From: Candidatus Opimibacter skivensis
GTDB taxonomy: Bacteria; Bacteroidota; Bacteroidia; Chitinophagales; Saprospiraceae
Direction: 5' to 3'
Length of the DNA: 64,000 nt
NCBI GenBank assembly: GCA_016721905.1
Contig: JADKHH010000025.1
Location: forward strand, 130,001 to 194,000
Every line of letters starts with the position of its first letter. The first letter of the stretch is position 1. The position numbers and the translations under genes are program-made. This document shows positions 24,651-35,315 of the stretch, one piece after another. Below the pieces are notes generated by a model, which was not told the DNA's origin, ran no database searches, and was given only the letters and a program-made list of their open reading frames with translations.

Positions 24651-25835
24651 GGAGTCCAGAGCGGTTGTCAATTTAGCGCAAACCAGATTTACTTCTTCTT
24701 CACTGATGATCAGTGGTGGTGCAAATCGCAATGAAAAGTTATTGAATAAAAACCAGTCGACCAGCAAGCCTTCATTCCGGCATGCTTTGACAGCCGGAAA
24801 AAGATTATCAGGATTTTTGAGTTCCAGCGCCAGCATCAAACCACGTCCTCGTACTTCGCGCAATGCCCGATGATGTTCTAGCTTTTTTCTGATAATCCTT
24901 TCTAACGAAACTGCTCTTGCAGGTAAATGATTTTCTTCAAGAATGTTGATTGCCTCCAATCCTGCAGCACAACTCAACGGATGGCCACCGAAGGTAGTCA
25001 GATGCCCAAGGATTGGATCGTGTGACAACACCTTCATTATTTTTTGGCTGGAAATAAAGGCACCTAATGGCAAACCTCCTCCGAAGGCTTTCGCCAATAA
25101 AAGAATATCAGGAATAACTTCTTCCTGTTGGAATGCCCACATAGAACCGGTCCTGCCCATGCCGGTCTGTATCTCATCAAGAATCAAAAGTGTGCCTGTT
25201 TCATGGCAGCGGTCTCTAACGGCACGGAGATATCCTGCTGATGGAACGATAGCTCCTGCTTCACCCTGAACAGGTTCAATGATGATAGCAGCCGTATGAT
25301 CAGTGATCTTGACAAGATCATCGAAATCATTGAAATCGATATGCTTGACGCCCGGAACTAATGGTCTGGCTCCGGCAATGTGCGTTAAATCGCTTCTCAG
25401 GCTTTCTGCGCCTGCAGTGCTTCCATGATACGCATGGCGGCATGCAATGATCTCGTATCTGGACGTATATTTTCTTGCTGCTTTCAAAGCGCCTTCTACC
25501 GCCTCTGTACCTGAACTTGTAAAGAATGTGCAATTCAATTCAGCGGGCAACAACTGAGCTAACTTTTCTGCCAGGGCTACTTGTGGTTCTTGCACGTGTT
25601 CGCCATACACCATGGTATGCAGATGCAGTTCCAGTTGCTTCCTGATAGCATCCTTGATGCGCGGATGGCCATGTCCAAGGGATGAAACGGCTATGCCTGA
25701 AATGCAATCGATAAATGGATTTCCTTCCTTATCGAAAAGAAAGATCCCTTCTCCATGGCTCACTTCAAATCCGTCCGGCTCCGGGGAGGTTTGCCCCACG
25801 TGGCGTAAAAAAGCGGTACGAAAGGAAATACTCAT
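24645..25835 (-). CDS. Class III aminotransferase (acetylornithine/ornithine type)
   Basis: A 396-residue PLP enzyme. SSGTEAVEGALKAAR binds the cofactor phosphate, DEIQTGMGRTG carries the PLP-ring Asp, and Lys249 in LLAKAFGGGLPLG forms the Schiff base. The family transfers an omega- or alpha-amino group to 2-oxoglutarate; the layout fits acetylornithine or ornithine aminotransferases, but no arginine genes are nearby, so ArgD is not asserted. It is the last gene of a minus-strand run dprA - alkaline phosphatase - aminotransferase, 38 bases after the phosphatase. Confidence 0.85.
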   Translation of the reverse strand: MSISFRTAFLRHVGQTSPEPDGFEVSHGEGIFLFDKEGNPFIDCISGIAVSSLGHGHPRIKDAIRKQLELHLHTMVYGEHVQEPQVALAEKLAQLLPAELNCTFFTSSGTEAVEGALKAARKYTSRYEIIACRHAYHGSTAGAESLRSDLTHIAGARPLVPGVKHIDFNDFDDLVKITDHTAAIIIEPVQGEAGAIVPSAGYLRAVRDRCHETGTLLILDEIQTGMGRTGSMWAFQQEEVIPDILLLAKAFGGGLPLGAFISSQKIMKVLSHDPILGHLTTFGGHPLSCAAGLEAINILEENHLPARAVSLERIIRKKLEHHRALREVRGRGLMLALELKNPDNLFPAVKACRNEGLLVDWFLFNNFSLRFAPPLIISEEEVNLVCAKLTTALDSL

Positions 25836-25873
25836 ATGGATGGAAAACAGAATTCCCTGGTAGGAAAAAATAG

Positions 25874-26974
25874 TTATTTCAAATCAAGGGCGGCCTTGAT
25901 CTTATCGAATATAGCTGTGTTTTCATAGATACCACGAAATGCTTCGGCACCAGGGCCTGCTGCGAAAACAGGAATCATCAATGCGGTATGGCTTTTAGTG
26001 GTAAAAGCAACTTGTATGTCATTTAGTGTAGAACCTGGTTGGACTGCAAAACCTCCGGTCTCATGATCACCGGTGACGACGATCAGTGTTGATTGATCAC
26101 GGGCCGCGAAGTCGAGGGCGGCGGCGACTATTTTTTCAAAATCATGCATTTCGTTAATGACATAATTTGCGTCATTGGAATGCCCACCCCAATCGATCTG
26201 GGATCCTTCGATCATCAGGAAAAATCCATTCGGGGAGCGTTCATCAAGAAATTCTAATGCTTTGGTTGTAGCCGGTAGAAGATAATCTCTTCCTTGTGAG
26301 ACAGGCAAAGGCTCTGCATTGGCAGTGAAGTAGCCGATGTTTTTGTCTGTAGTGATATCGAGTTGCTGAATATCCTGATCGATAAAATTGGTGATGCGGT
26401 ATCCCTTTGCAGTGAGTTCGGTTACGATGTCTCTTTCATCCGTTTTCCGGCGGGAAAAATAATCCAAACCACCACCAATAAATAGATCAATTGGGGTGTC
26501 CAGAAAAGCAACAGCAATCCCTTCCTTGTCTTCCCTGCCAGCCACGTGGGCAATAAAAGCAGCGGGAGTAGCATGTGTAATGGAACTGCTGGCAATCAGA
26601 CCTGTGGCCATTTGTTTTTGTTCTGCCATTTCTAATAGCGTGGGGACGGATTCTTTTCTGGCATTTACGCCAATAGCCCCATTATAGGTTTTTACACCTG
26701 AGGCAAATGCAGTAGCTCCTGCAGCACTATCTGTCACCAGGTTGTCGGAGGAATTGGACTTATGAAAACCAATATTTTTAAAGCGTTCGAAAACCGAGAT
26801 ATTATTATTCATATACATCGCACCGGTGATTTGTGGGAGTCCCATACCGTCTCCGATCAGGAAGATGACATTCCTGGGTTTAGCAAGTTCCACCTGAGGT
26901 CCAGACGGTGGAGGTACAGCGGTTTGACGGGTGGCGGTGCAAGAGCCAAACAGCAATAGCAGGACCACATTCAT
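25874..26974 (-). CDS. Alkaline phosphatase, probable lipoprotein
   Basis: The product is about 366 residues from the ATG at 26974 (MNVVLLLLFGSC). A TTG at 26998, overlapping dprA by eight bases, would add GSRFSLA and give a better charged signal. The enzyme has the PhoA-family metal and nucleophile blocks: NVIFLIGDGMG, TDSAAGATAFASG with the catalytic Ser, WGGHSND and VVTGDHETGGF. It hydrolyses phosphomonoesters in the periplasm or on the cell surface, releasing phosphate. The lipobox-like FGSC suggests membrane anchoring. Second gene of the dprA run. Confidence 0.88.
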   Translation of the reverse strand: MNVVLLLLFGSCTATRQTAVPPPSGPQVELAKPRNVIFLIGDGMGLPQITGAMYMNNNISVFERFKNIGFHKSNSSDNLVTDSAAGATAFASGVKTYNGAIGVNARKESVPTLLEMAEQKQMATGLIASSSITHATPAAFIAHVAGREDKEGIAVAFLDTPIDLFIGGGLDYFSRRKTDERDIVTELTAKGYRITNFIDQDIQQLDITTDKNIGYFTANAEPLPVSQGRDYLLPATTKALEFLDERSPNGFFLMIEGSQIDWGGHSNDANYVINEMHDFEKIVAAALDFAARDQSTLIVVTGDHETGGFAVQPGSTLNDIQVAFTTKSHTALMIPVFAAGPGAEAFRGIYENTAIFDKIKAALDLK

Positions 26975-26990
26975 GGCCAATGAAAAACGA

Positions 26991-28136
26991 CTACCCAATG
27001 GCCATAAATTTTTTACCCGGAAGCGATTTGATAGCGCCTTTAAATTCAAGGGAAAGAAGGATGGCTGCGAGTTCACCAGGGGTCGATTTAGATTGATAGG
27101 CTAAGGTATCAATATCTTTCTCCCTCTCCTCAACGATCAGACTGTAAATTTTTTGTTCCTCCTGGGTCATTTCTGTAAATAGATCGGTCTGAAAGTTCTG
27201 CTGCTTCGTTTTTTTATTCCATGACATGAGGTCGATGAGGTCTTCACCGGTCTCCACCAGATGAGCTTGCTGGTTGCGAATCAGGTGGTTACAGCCCGCT
27301 GAGCTCTTATCTGTCTTTCTGCCCGGCACCGCCGCGACATCCTTATTGTAGTCATTGGCCAGGGTGGCGGTGATCATCGAACCCCCTTTGATACCCGATT
27401 CAACGACCAACAGGACATCACATAATCCGGCTACTATCCGGTTTCTCATTGGGAAATTGACTGCATCAGGACCGGTATCATAGGTGAATTCAGTGATGAT
27501 CCCTCCTTTTTCCATCATTTTCTCAACCGCCGGGAGGTGGCTATCCGGATAAATATTGCCCATGCCACTGCCCATCACTCCTATCGTGGGGATACCATGG
27601 TGGAGACAACTCTTGTGGGCAGTGATATCAATCCCGTAGGCAAGTCCACTGACCATCGTGAAGTCACAAGAGGATAGGGTTTCGATCATCTCTTCAGTCA
27701 CACTTTTTCCATACGCCGTGGGTTTTCGGGTACCTATGATCGCAACACATCTTTCCATATGCAGATTGACATTGCCCTTGGTGTAAAGGAGCAAGGGGGC
27801 ATCAGGAAGATGATACAGCCTTGCAGGGTAGTTTTTGTCGAGATAAAAGAGGTACTGGATTCCTTCTTTTTCCATTCGGACTAGTTCTGCTTCAGCTGCA
27901 TCAAAGACATGACCGGTGTTGGAAATCTGCGATGCGATTTCTTCTCCGATGCCCGGTATGGTCTTGAGGTGTCGTTTGCTTTCGGTAAACACAGCTTCAA
28001 TACTCCCGCAATAGGATATAAGCTGACGGCCTAGTATGGGCCCTACAAGGGGGATCATGGTGAAAGCGATCTCCTCCAGTTTTGTTTTCCTGGTTTTCAT
28101 CTGGTAGTCCGAAAATAGGGAATTTTCAAATACCAT
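26991..28136 (-). CDS. dprA: DNA-processing protein DprA
   Basis: A 381-residue protein (369 if the ATG at 28100 is used, which gives MKTRKTKLEEIAF). An N-terminal helix-hairpin-helix part (IPGIGEEIASQISN) precedes the Rossmann-like SMF domain with VAIIGTRKPTAYGK, SGLAYGID and ESGIKGGSMITA, and a C-terminal winged-helix-like tail (QEEQKIYSLI). DprA loads RecA on incoming single-stranded DNA during natural transformation. It is the first gene of a three-gene run and overlaps or nearly abuts the phosphatase gene. Confidence 0.93.
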   Translation of the reverse strand: MVFENSLFSDYQMKTRKTKLEEIAFTMIPLVGPILGRQLISYCGSIEAVFTESKRHLKTIPGIGEEIASQISNTGHVFDAAEAELVRMEKEGIQYLFYLDKNYPARLYHLPDAPLLLYTKGNVNLHMERCVAIIGTRKPTAYGKSVTEEMIETLSSCDFTMVSGLAYGIDITAHKSCLHHGIPTIGVMGSGMGNIYPDSHLPAVEKMMEKGGIITEFTYDTGPDAVNFPMRNRIVAGLCDVLLVVESGIKGGSMITATLANDYNKDVAAVPGRKTDKSSAGCNHLIRNQQAHLVETGEDLIDLMSWNKKTKQQNFQTDLFTEMTQEEQKIYSLIVEEREKDIDTLAYQSKSTPGELAAILLSLEFKGAIKSLPGKKFMAIG

Positions 28137-28190
28137 GCGGGAAGTGAAAAACGAAAAACGAAAAATGAAAAGGATTTAAAATTTATAAAA

Positions 28191-28227
28191 GAAAACACCA
28201 ATCATGTTCAACATGATTGGTGTTTTC
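28191..28227 (-). terminator. Intrinsic terminator after the GT-C/TPR gene
   Basis: Two 18-base arms, 28191-28208 and 28210-28227, are perfectly complementary around a single base and start GAAAACACCAATCATG. Flanking runs of A and T allow termination in either direction; on the minus strand it follows the 28250-30166 gene by 22 bases. Confidence 0.85.
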
Positions 28228-28249
28228 CTTTTAATGTTTTTGATAACGT

Positions 28250-30166
28250 TTATTCTGTGTTGCGAAGTGCTGGATTGATGGCGTAGGCTCTTTCCAGATA
28301 TTTAGTGCCTTGCACCTGGTCACCTCCATTGTAGAAAGCTTTGCCTAGACCAAACAAAATACGAGGATCATTCGGAGCGATTTGTTCACCGAGTTTGAGG
28401 TAAGTGATGGCCATCGGATGTAAGCCTCTTTGCTTTGAAAACAATTCATACCCGGTCTTGTAATAGAAATCCACCAGTCGTTGATGATCTTCCCGTCCAT
28501 TGAGGTATTCCATAAATTGCTGAACATATTCCACCTGCGGCCTTGCCATGAGGATGGTCGTAAATTCAGACAACAATTGCGGAAGATTCTTGTGGACCAG
28601 GTAGCGTTCAGCCACAAGTCCGGATTTGATTTGATTGGCACTCAGGTATTCCGGATATATCTTGAGTGATCTGTCGGCATAAAACTCCGCCTCTTCAAAT
28701 ATTTTCCGCTTCTCTTCGACATCAGAGGTATCCCGTCCCAATTCATACAAAGCAGTTGCCATAAAACAATTGCTCCTGGCACTGTTTGGAGAAATGATAG
28801 CGGCTGTGCCATTGAGACTGAGTGCATCTTTCCAGGCAGGAATCCGAGTGTAGGTTTTAAAGGTATAAGCACCGGAGATCAAAACAATCAAAGCGACTGC
28901 GCCCCATTTAAACAAAGGTTTTTCTGAATTCCAGCCATGCTTGATCAACACCCATGCACTCACTAGTGAAAATGCAATGGATGGAATAAATATGAATCTT
29001 TCGTTCATAAAGGAGCCCACCGGAAAAACAAGGTTGGAGACGATCGAAAGTGTTGCGATAAAGAAGCCTATGCTCCATGCATAGATGCTCTTTGATTTCC
29101 ACAACTTGAAAAAAGCATAAGCCAGACCGATGTACAATGCGAGGGATATCAGTGTGCCGGGCTTGCCGAAATTCATGATGGGGATATGGTAGGGATAGTA
29201 ATCATGTGTGAGTGGATGTGGGAAGACCAAAAGGCGTAAATATTCTCCCAACGTATAGATGATGGTGGCCAGCTTTTCCATGCCATTCATTTCAAGGAAT
29301 GGGTCATTCATCAGGTCCGTGATGGCCTTGCCACTGTTAAGGACATATCCTATGATATTGGTACGGATCACCATATACACGATCGTCGCTATCAAGGAAG
29401 GAACTAATGCAAGCAGGTAATCCCTTGTACTGGCTTTGGTGAAAAAATACATCGTGAGTGGAATCACAGCCAGGAAGGTGATCGCATTTTCTTTGGACAT
29501 GAGGCCAAGGAACATCGCAATCCCACTGGCCGCCAGATACCATTGGTTTCGCGTCGGAAGAAACCGGAGGGCAAAGTACAAGGCACCCATCGCTCCTATG
29601 GTGGTCATGATTTCGTCCCTGCCCTTGATGTTGGCTACCACTTCGGAATGAACAGGGTGCAATATGTACAATACGACAGCCAGGAAGGGGATGCTGAGTA
29701 GCCAGGGAGTGTTTTGTTTTTCCGGCAAAAGGATTGAAAATATCCGGAAGATCAGCAATCCACAAAGGCCATAGAGCAGGATGTTGATAAAGTGGCGGAT
29801 AAAGGTATTGTCCCCAAAGACAGTTTGTTCGACAGCAAAAGTGACGATGGACAGGGGTCTGTACCTGGCACCTGCCACCAGGTCTTTTTGGCCGCCAAAA
29901 TAGCCGGTAAAACTTTCTGTACTCAGGATTTCCCAGATTCCGTCGACGCCTTTCTGGGTAAACTTATTGTCGGTGATCACTATCTGGTCATCCAGTACAT
30001 ATCCATACGGCAGGCACATCCAATACAGGGCAAAGGCCAGAAGCGGTATGATCAGTGCTTCTTTCCATCTCTTGCCCCAGAATCTCGGAGTGAAGTCAAG
30101 AGTAGTATAACTGGTCGGTTTTGATTTGGATTTGACCGGATTTTTCTTCGGTGAGGTTTTCGCCAT
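28250..30166 (-). CDS. TMTC-like GT-C membrane protein with TPR tail
   Basis: A 638-residue protein with about ten to eleven membrane helices in residues 35-430 and TPR repeats in 450-638. The first periplasmic loop holds the acidic pair in YGYVLDDQIVI. The lines HPVHSEVVANIKGRDEIM and LMSKENAITF match the signature of the TMTC/O-mannosyltransferase group of GT-C enzymes. A lipid-linked sugar transfer to protein is therefore possible (inference), but no partner is nearby. The start codon is six bases past TATCTTTA on the minus strand, suggesting a very short leader. Strong terminator at the 3' end. Confidence 0.75.
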   Translation of the reverse strand: MAKTSPKKNPVKSKSKPTSYTTLDFTPRFWGKRWKEALIIPLLAFALYWMCLPYGYVLDDQIVITDNKFTQKGVDGIWEILSTESFTGYFGGQKDLVAGARYRPLSIVTFAVEQTVFGDNTFIRHFINILLYGLCGLLIFRIFSILLPEKQNTPWLLSIPFLAVVLYILHPVHSEVVANIKGRDEIMTTIGAMGALYFALRFLPTRNQWYLAASGIAMFLGLMSKENAITFLAVIPLTMYFFTKASTRDYLLALVPSLIATIVYMVIRTNIIGYVLNSGKAITDLMNDPFLEMNGMEKLATIIYTLGEYLRLLVFPHPLTHDYYPYHIPIMNFGKPGTLISLALYIGLAYAFFKLWKSKSIYAWSIGFFIATLSIVSNLVFPVGSFMNERFIFIPSIAFSLVSAWVLIKHGWNSEKPLFKWGAVALIVLISGAYTFKTYTRIPAWKDALSLNGTAAIISPNSARSNCFMATALYELGRDTSDVEEKRKIFEEAEFYADRSLKIYPEYLSANQIKSGLVAERYLVHKNLPQLLSEFTTILMARPQVEYVQQFMEYLNGREDHQRLVDFYYKTGYELFSKQRGLHPMAITYLKLGEQIAPNDPRILFGLGKAFYNGGDQVQGTKYLERAYAINPALRNTE

Positions 30167-30261
30167 GGCGGATAAAGATAAGCGTATGTTGATTTAACGA
30201 CAAGATCGGATTTTGAATTTATGAGAGAGACAATTATCTTGCCGCCTCGTAATACACCCAA

Positions 30262-30933
30262 ATGAACCGCAGTATAGGCATATCCACATTACTTGCGGCA
30301 TTTCTTGGTTTCCTCCTCCCGCCAGTCAATGCCCAGGTCAATCTCAAGGCAGGTTACAATATCTCTCTCGTATCAGATCCGGGAGTCAACCAGGTAGTGG
30401 AAACATTTAATAGTTCCCAATCCTATATCTCTGCATTTAACAAATTCTCCTGGATGCATGGGATAGAGCTCGGATTTCGGTTTAAGGCAGATATCCATTC
30501 ATTAGAAATCAGCTATCAGAACGCTTATCAGCTTTTGCAAGCTAAGGACGAACTTATGGATGGAAGCGGGTTTTATAGGGATAAGATCAGATTGGGCATT
30601 CAGAGCGGGGCTATCGGCTATCAAGTCACCGGAGATTTTTTTGGGATAGGGACTGACCTTCAATATCAATGGTATACGACAAAGGTAGATCTGGAAAGTG
30701 CTACTGAGAAATTTCAGTATGTACAGAACATGCTGGCACTCAAGTGTTATATGATGTTCACGTTGGAAGGTAGTGGAGGAATTGACGCATCCCTTCAGCC
30801 TTATATTGTCTTGCCGTTTGACAGCTACAATCTGGATCCCCTCAGTATATATTTGAATCAGGAAGCTGGTCCTGTCGGGAAGAAATGGACCAGGTTTGGG
30901 TTGTCCGTGTTATTCTACAACGGGAATAAGTAG
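30262..30933 (+). CDS. Hypothetical secreted protein, beta-barrel-like
   Basis: A 223-residue product with a signal peptide (STLLAAFLGFLLPPVNAQ). The rest alternates polar and aromatic residues as in small outer-membrane beta-barrels (LKAGYNISLVSD, GIELGFRFKADIHSLEISYQ, GIGTDLQYQWYT). It ends FGLSVLFYNGNK rather than with a clear terminal aromatic. I do not recognise a family. It lies 77 bases ahead of uvrB on the same strand and is divergent from the GT-C gene. Confidence 0.65.
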   Translation: MNRSIGISTLLAAFLGFLLPPVNAQVNLKAGYNISLVSDPGVNQVVETFNSSQSYISAFNKFSWMHGIELGFRFKADIHSLEISYQNAYQLLQAKDELMDGSGFYRDKIRLGIQSGAIGYQVTGDFFGIGTDLQYQWYTTKVDLESATEKFQYVQNMLALKCYMMFTLEGSGGIDASLQPYIVLPFDSYNLDPLSIYLNQEAGPVGKKWTRFGLSVLFYNGNK

Positions 30934-31010
30934 TGGATTGATCTTTTCTGTCAAACAGGTGTTTAATCAATCCCGGAAACAATTAAAGTTTCCACCTATT
31001 TTTACCTTCC

Positions 31011-33029
<2,019 letters not shown>

Positions 33030-33141
33030 CTATCAGCTATCAGCTATCAGCTATCAGCTATCAGCTATCAGCTATCAGCTATCAGCTATCAGCTATCAGC
33101 TATCAGCTATCAGCTATCAGCTATCAGCTATCAGCTATCAG
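33030..33141 (+). repeat. Heptamer array (CTATCAG)x16 abutting the uvrB stop
   Basis: Exactly 112 bases, sixteen perfect copies of CTATCAG, start at the base after the uvrB TAG. The period of seven rules out a coding extension. The remaining 100 bases before the next gene are unremarkable. Confidence 0.95.
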
Positions 33142-33241
33142 GGGAAACAAATTACAAAAAAAGTAGTGCCCGGCAGTCACATTTTGCTTTTTCAGGACAC
33201 TTAGGTAGTGAAGGATCATTTTAACAATAACATCACTACTT

Positions 33242-33656
33242 ATGCAAAATTTCAGAAACTTATTTGTCTGGCAAAAGGCACATCAATTGACTTTAGATAT
33301 CTATCAGGTCACCAGGGATTTTCCAAGCCATGAAATGTTTGGTCTTACATCTCATAAGGAGGGGTAGTTCATCTATACCAACTAATCTTGCTGAAGGTGC
33401 AGGTAAATTAACTGATATGGATTTCAGAAGATATGTGAGCATTGCATTTGGCTCAGCAAATGAACTCGAGTACTTGCTCTATTTATCCTTTTGCCTGAAT
33501 TACCTTGATGAAGAAACGTACAACAACTTGGACACCCAATGCAAGGAAATAAAAAAAATGCTTTCTGGTTTAATTAGCAGGTTGGGCAAACTAATATTTA
33601 GCACCTTCTTTTGCATTAGTATCCTTGCAGTCGGAGCATTCTTGTTATTTTCCTAG
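33242..33656 (+). pseudogene. Four-helix-bundle (S23/IVP family) gene, frameshifted
   Basis: The ATG at 33242 opens MQNFRNLFVWQKAHQLTLDI and reads to FGLTS before a stop; the second frame then supplies IRRGSSSIPTNLAEGAGK, MDFRRYVSIAFGSANELEYLL and the last helix. Together they are the S23 four-helix-bundle family, first seen in 23S rRNA intervening sequences and related to the Avd accessory protein. A net loss of two bases (or gain of one) near 33353 breaks the frame, in FGLTSQIRR of intact relatives. The 3' end adds about 23 hydrophobic residues not usual in the family. Heptamer arrays lie on both sides in opposite orientation. Confidence 0.78.
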
Positions 33657-33658
33657 TT

Positions 33659-33689
33659 CTGATAGCTGATGGCTGACAGCTGATGGCTA
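33659..33689 (-). repeat. Four CTGNNNN heptads ending in CTA
   Basis: CTGATAG, CTGATGG, CTGACAG and CTGATGG lie head to tail at 33659-33686, followed by CTA. On the minus strand this is TAG plus four NNNNCAG heptads, the same layout as behind uvrB, purD and the lytic transglycosylase gene, here without a believable gene on that strand. Confidence 0.8.
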
Positions 33690-33726
33690 CATTTCAAAAT
33701 CTGTAACTTGCTTAAAAAACAGTGAC

Positions 33727-34206
33727 ATGGCATTTGACCGTTCGCTTGCGAAAAAGCTGTCTAACCCCTGGAAATTCCGTCTCTGGATGGTCAAGAGCCT
33801 GCCGATGGGACTGCTGTCGGGCATGTATATCCAATCACTTGATGAACAGGCTTGTGTGGTCGTGCTCAAGGAGCGGTGGTGGATCAGAAACCCCTTTGGC
33901 TCAGTGTTTTGGGCGGTGATGGGGATGGCGGCCGAGTTAAGTTCAGGGGCGCTGGTTTTTGCGCATGCGAAGGGGAGAAATGTGAAATTTATCCTGGTCG
34001 GGGTGGAGGGCGAATTTTTTAAGAAGGTAAAAGGTAAAAGTTACTATTTTTGTGAGACCGGGTCAGATGTGCTGCGGAGTATTGAACAGATCGTAAACCC
34101 CAACGATACCAGCGTTGTTATATTACAGGTAACAGCCAGAGATGAGGCTGGGCAGTTGCTTGCCGAATTCAGATTTCGATGGCAACTCAAGAAACCAATG
34201 AATTGA
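33727..34206 (+). CDS. DUF4442 family hotdog-fold protein
   Basis: A 159-residue protein. KFRLWMVKSLPMGLLSGM near the start, VVLKERWWIRNPFGSVFWA and a Met/Ala-rich central helix (MGMAAELSSGALVFA) match DUF4442, a hotdog-fold family related to acyl-CoA thioesterases. Residues 95-159 form the remaining sheet. Substrate unknown. It stands alone between the S23 relic and the NYN gene. Confidence 0.78.
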   Translation: MAFDRSLAKKLSNPWKFRLWMVKSLPMGLLSGMYIQSLDEQACVVVLKERWWIRNPFGSVFWAVMGMAAELSSGALVFAHAKGRNVKFILVGVEGEFFKKVKGKSYYFCETGSDVLRSIEQIVNPNDTSVVILQVTARDEAGQLLAEFRFRWQLKKPMN

Positions 34207-34301
34207 CTACACCCTTTTAGTCCCTCCTTGCATACAGAGAGGCTTGAAGTATTTTTTTAATACAGGTTATAGATTATTGTTAGGTTTTTAAAACGCATGA
34301 A

Positions 34302-35102
34302 ATGAAGATTGGAGTTTTTATTGACGCCGAGAATATCAGGCGCAGCGGTGGTTACGGTATACGCTATGATGTACTTCGGGATTATGTCTCTCAATACGGA
34401 GATCCCATCCGCCTCAATTCGTACATGTCGATCGATGAAGCCAGAATGCGGACGGACTATGAGTATAAAGACCGCACTAACGGCTTCCTAAGTATCGTTC
34501 GCAGTTATGGATTTAAAATTATCACCAAAGCCATCAAATGGTTTGAAGATGAAGACGGCCAACGTATCGGAAAGGCAAATGCTGATCTGGATATGGCAGT
34601 CGATATGCTGCTGCAAAGCCAGCATCTTGATGTCATCTATTTATTGACAGGAGATGGAGATTTTAAGCGTGTCGTTCAGGCACTCCAAAATATGGGTATA
34701 CGTGTTGAGATTTTGGCATTCCGCTATATCAGCCGGGATCTTCTGCACGAAGCGGATCAGTTTTTATCAGGGTATCTCATTCCCAACCTACTGCCTGTCA
34801 TTGAGCAGCGCGCAGAGGACTGGGGCGCCATCGGATGCAGAGCCAGAGGGTATTGTTATTCGGTACAGGATGGATACGGCTTTATGAAATACCTGGACAT
34901 TGACCTCCGCACATGGCGTGATATCTTCTTCCACTTCTCTCAGTTGCCTGAAAGACATTATGTCAATCTCGATGATGTGTTTGAGTTTGTCATCGACGAA
35001 TCTCCAAGGTCTGAAGGAGGTATCCTGGCTACCAAAATGCAGTTGTTGCATACAAGACATTATATCCAGGATAAAGGAGAGAAAACACCGGTGGTGCCTT
35101 AG
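34302..35102 (+). CDS. NYN-domain (LabA/DUF88-like) ribonuclease with cold-shock-like C-terminal domain
   Basis: A 266-residue protein. The N-terminal part is a NYN (PIN-like) domain with the expected acidic residues: GVFIDAENI at 4-12, KANADLDMAVDML and LLTGDGDFKRVVQAL. The C-terminal part, about residues 180-255, contains GYCYSVQDGYGFMKY and DIFFHFSQLP, the RNP-like pattern of a cold-shock (OB) domain. A nuclease joined to a single-strand RNA binding domain suggests RNA turnover or processing (inference). It is a stand-alone gene; a GTGAAAA heptamer array starts three bases after its TAG. Confidence 0.85.
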   Translation: MKIGVFIDAENIRRSGGYGIRYDVLRDYVSQYGDPIRLNSYMSIDEARMRTDYEYKDRTNGFLSIVRSYGFKIITKAIKWFEDEDGQRIGKANADLDMAVDMLLQSQHLDVIYLLTGDGDFKRVVQALQNMGIRVEILAFRYISRDLLHEADQFLSGYLIPNLLPVIEQRAEDWGAIGCRARGYCYSVQDGYGFMKYLDIDLRTWRDIFFHFSQLPERHYVNLDDVFEFVIDESPRSEGGILATKMQLLHTRHYIQDKGEKTPVVP

Positions 35103-35105
35103 GGA

Positions 35106-35242
35106 GTGAAAAGTGAAAAGTGAAAAGTGAAAAGTGAAGTGTGAAAAGAGAAAGAGGAGAAGGCTGAGGCGAAGTATAACATGAGCAAAAAACATGGCGC
35201 CCACGCCATGAAAATTGAATTGCCGCGGCTTTCAAGCCGTGG
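35106..35242. repeat. GTGAAAA array and two-hairpin element, copy 2
   Basis: GTGAAAA heptamers run from 35106 to about 35140. Two hairpins follow: CATGGCG-ccca-CGCCATG at 35193-35210 and a nine-pair stem at 35223-35242 with core CGGCTT-tc-AAGCCG. The pair is the inverted relative of the element at 6207-6251, with compensating changes in the second stem. It lies between the convergent NYN and ligA genes and could also act as a terminator. Confidence 0.65.
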
Positions 35243-35315
35243 AAGCTCATGAAAAGTGAAAATTACTGAATCTCTGCGCGATTTACTTTTTCGATATCTG
35301 CCGCTTTTGGAATAT

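Noticed and set aside
33030..33141. CRISPR-like array
   Set aside because: The unit is 7 bases and there are no spacers; it is a simple tandem repeat.
33687..33869. 60-residue minus-strand gene ending in TAG next to the heptads
   Set aside because: It lies mostly opposite the well-supported DUF4442 gene and has no features; only its TAG plus heptads is of interest.
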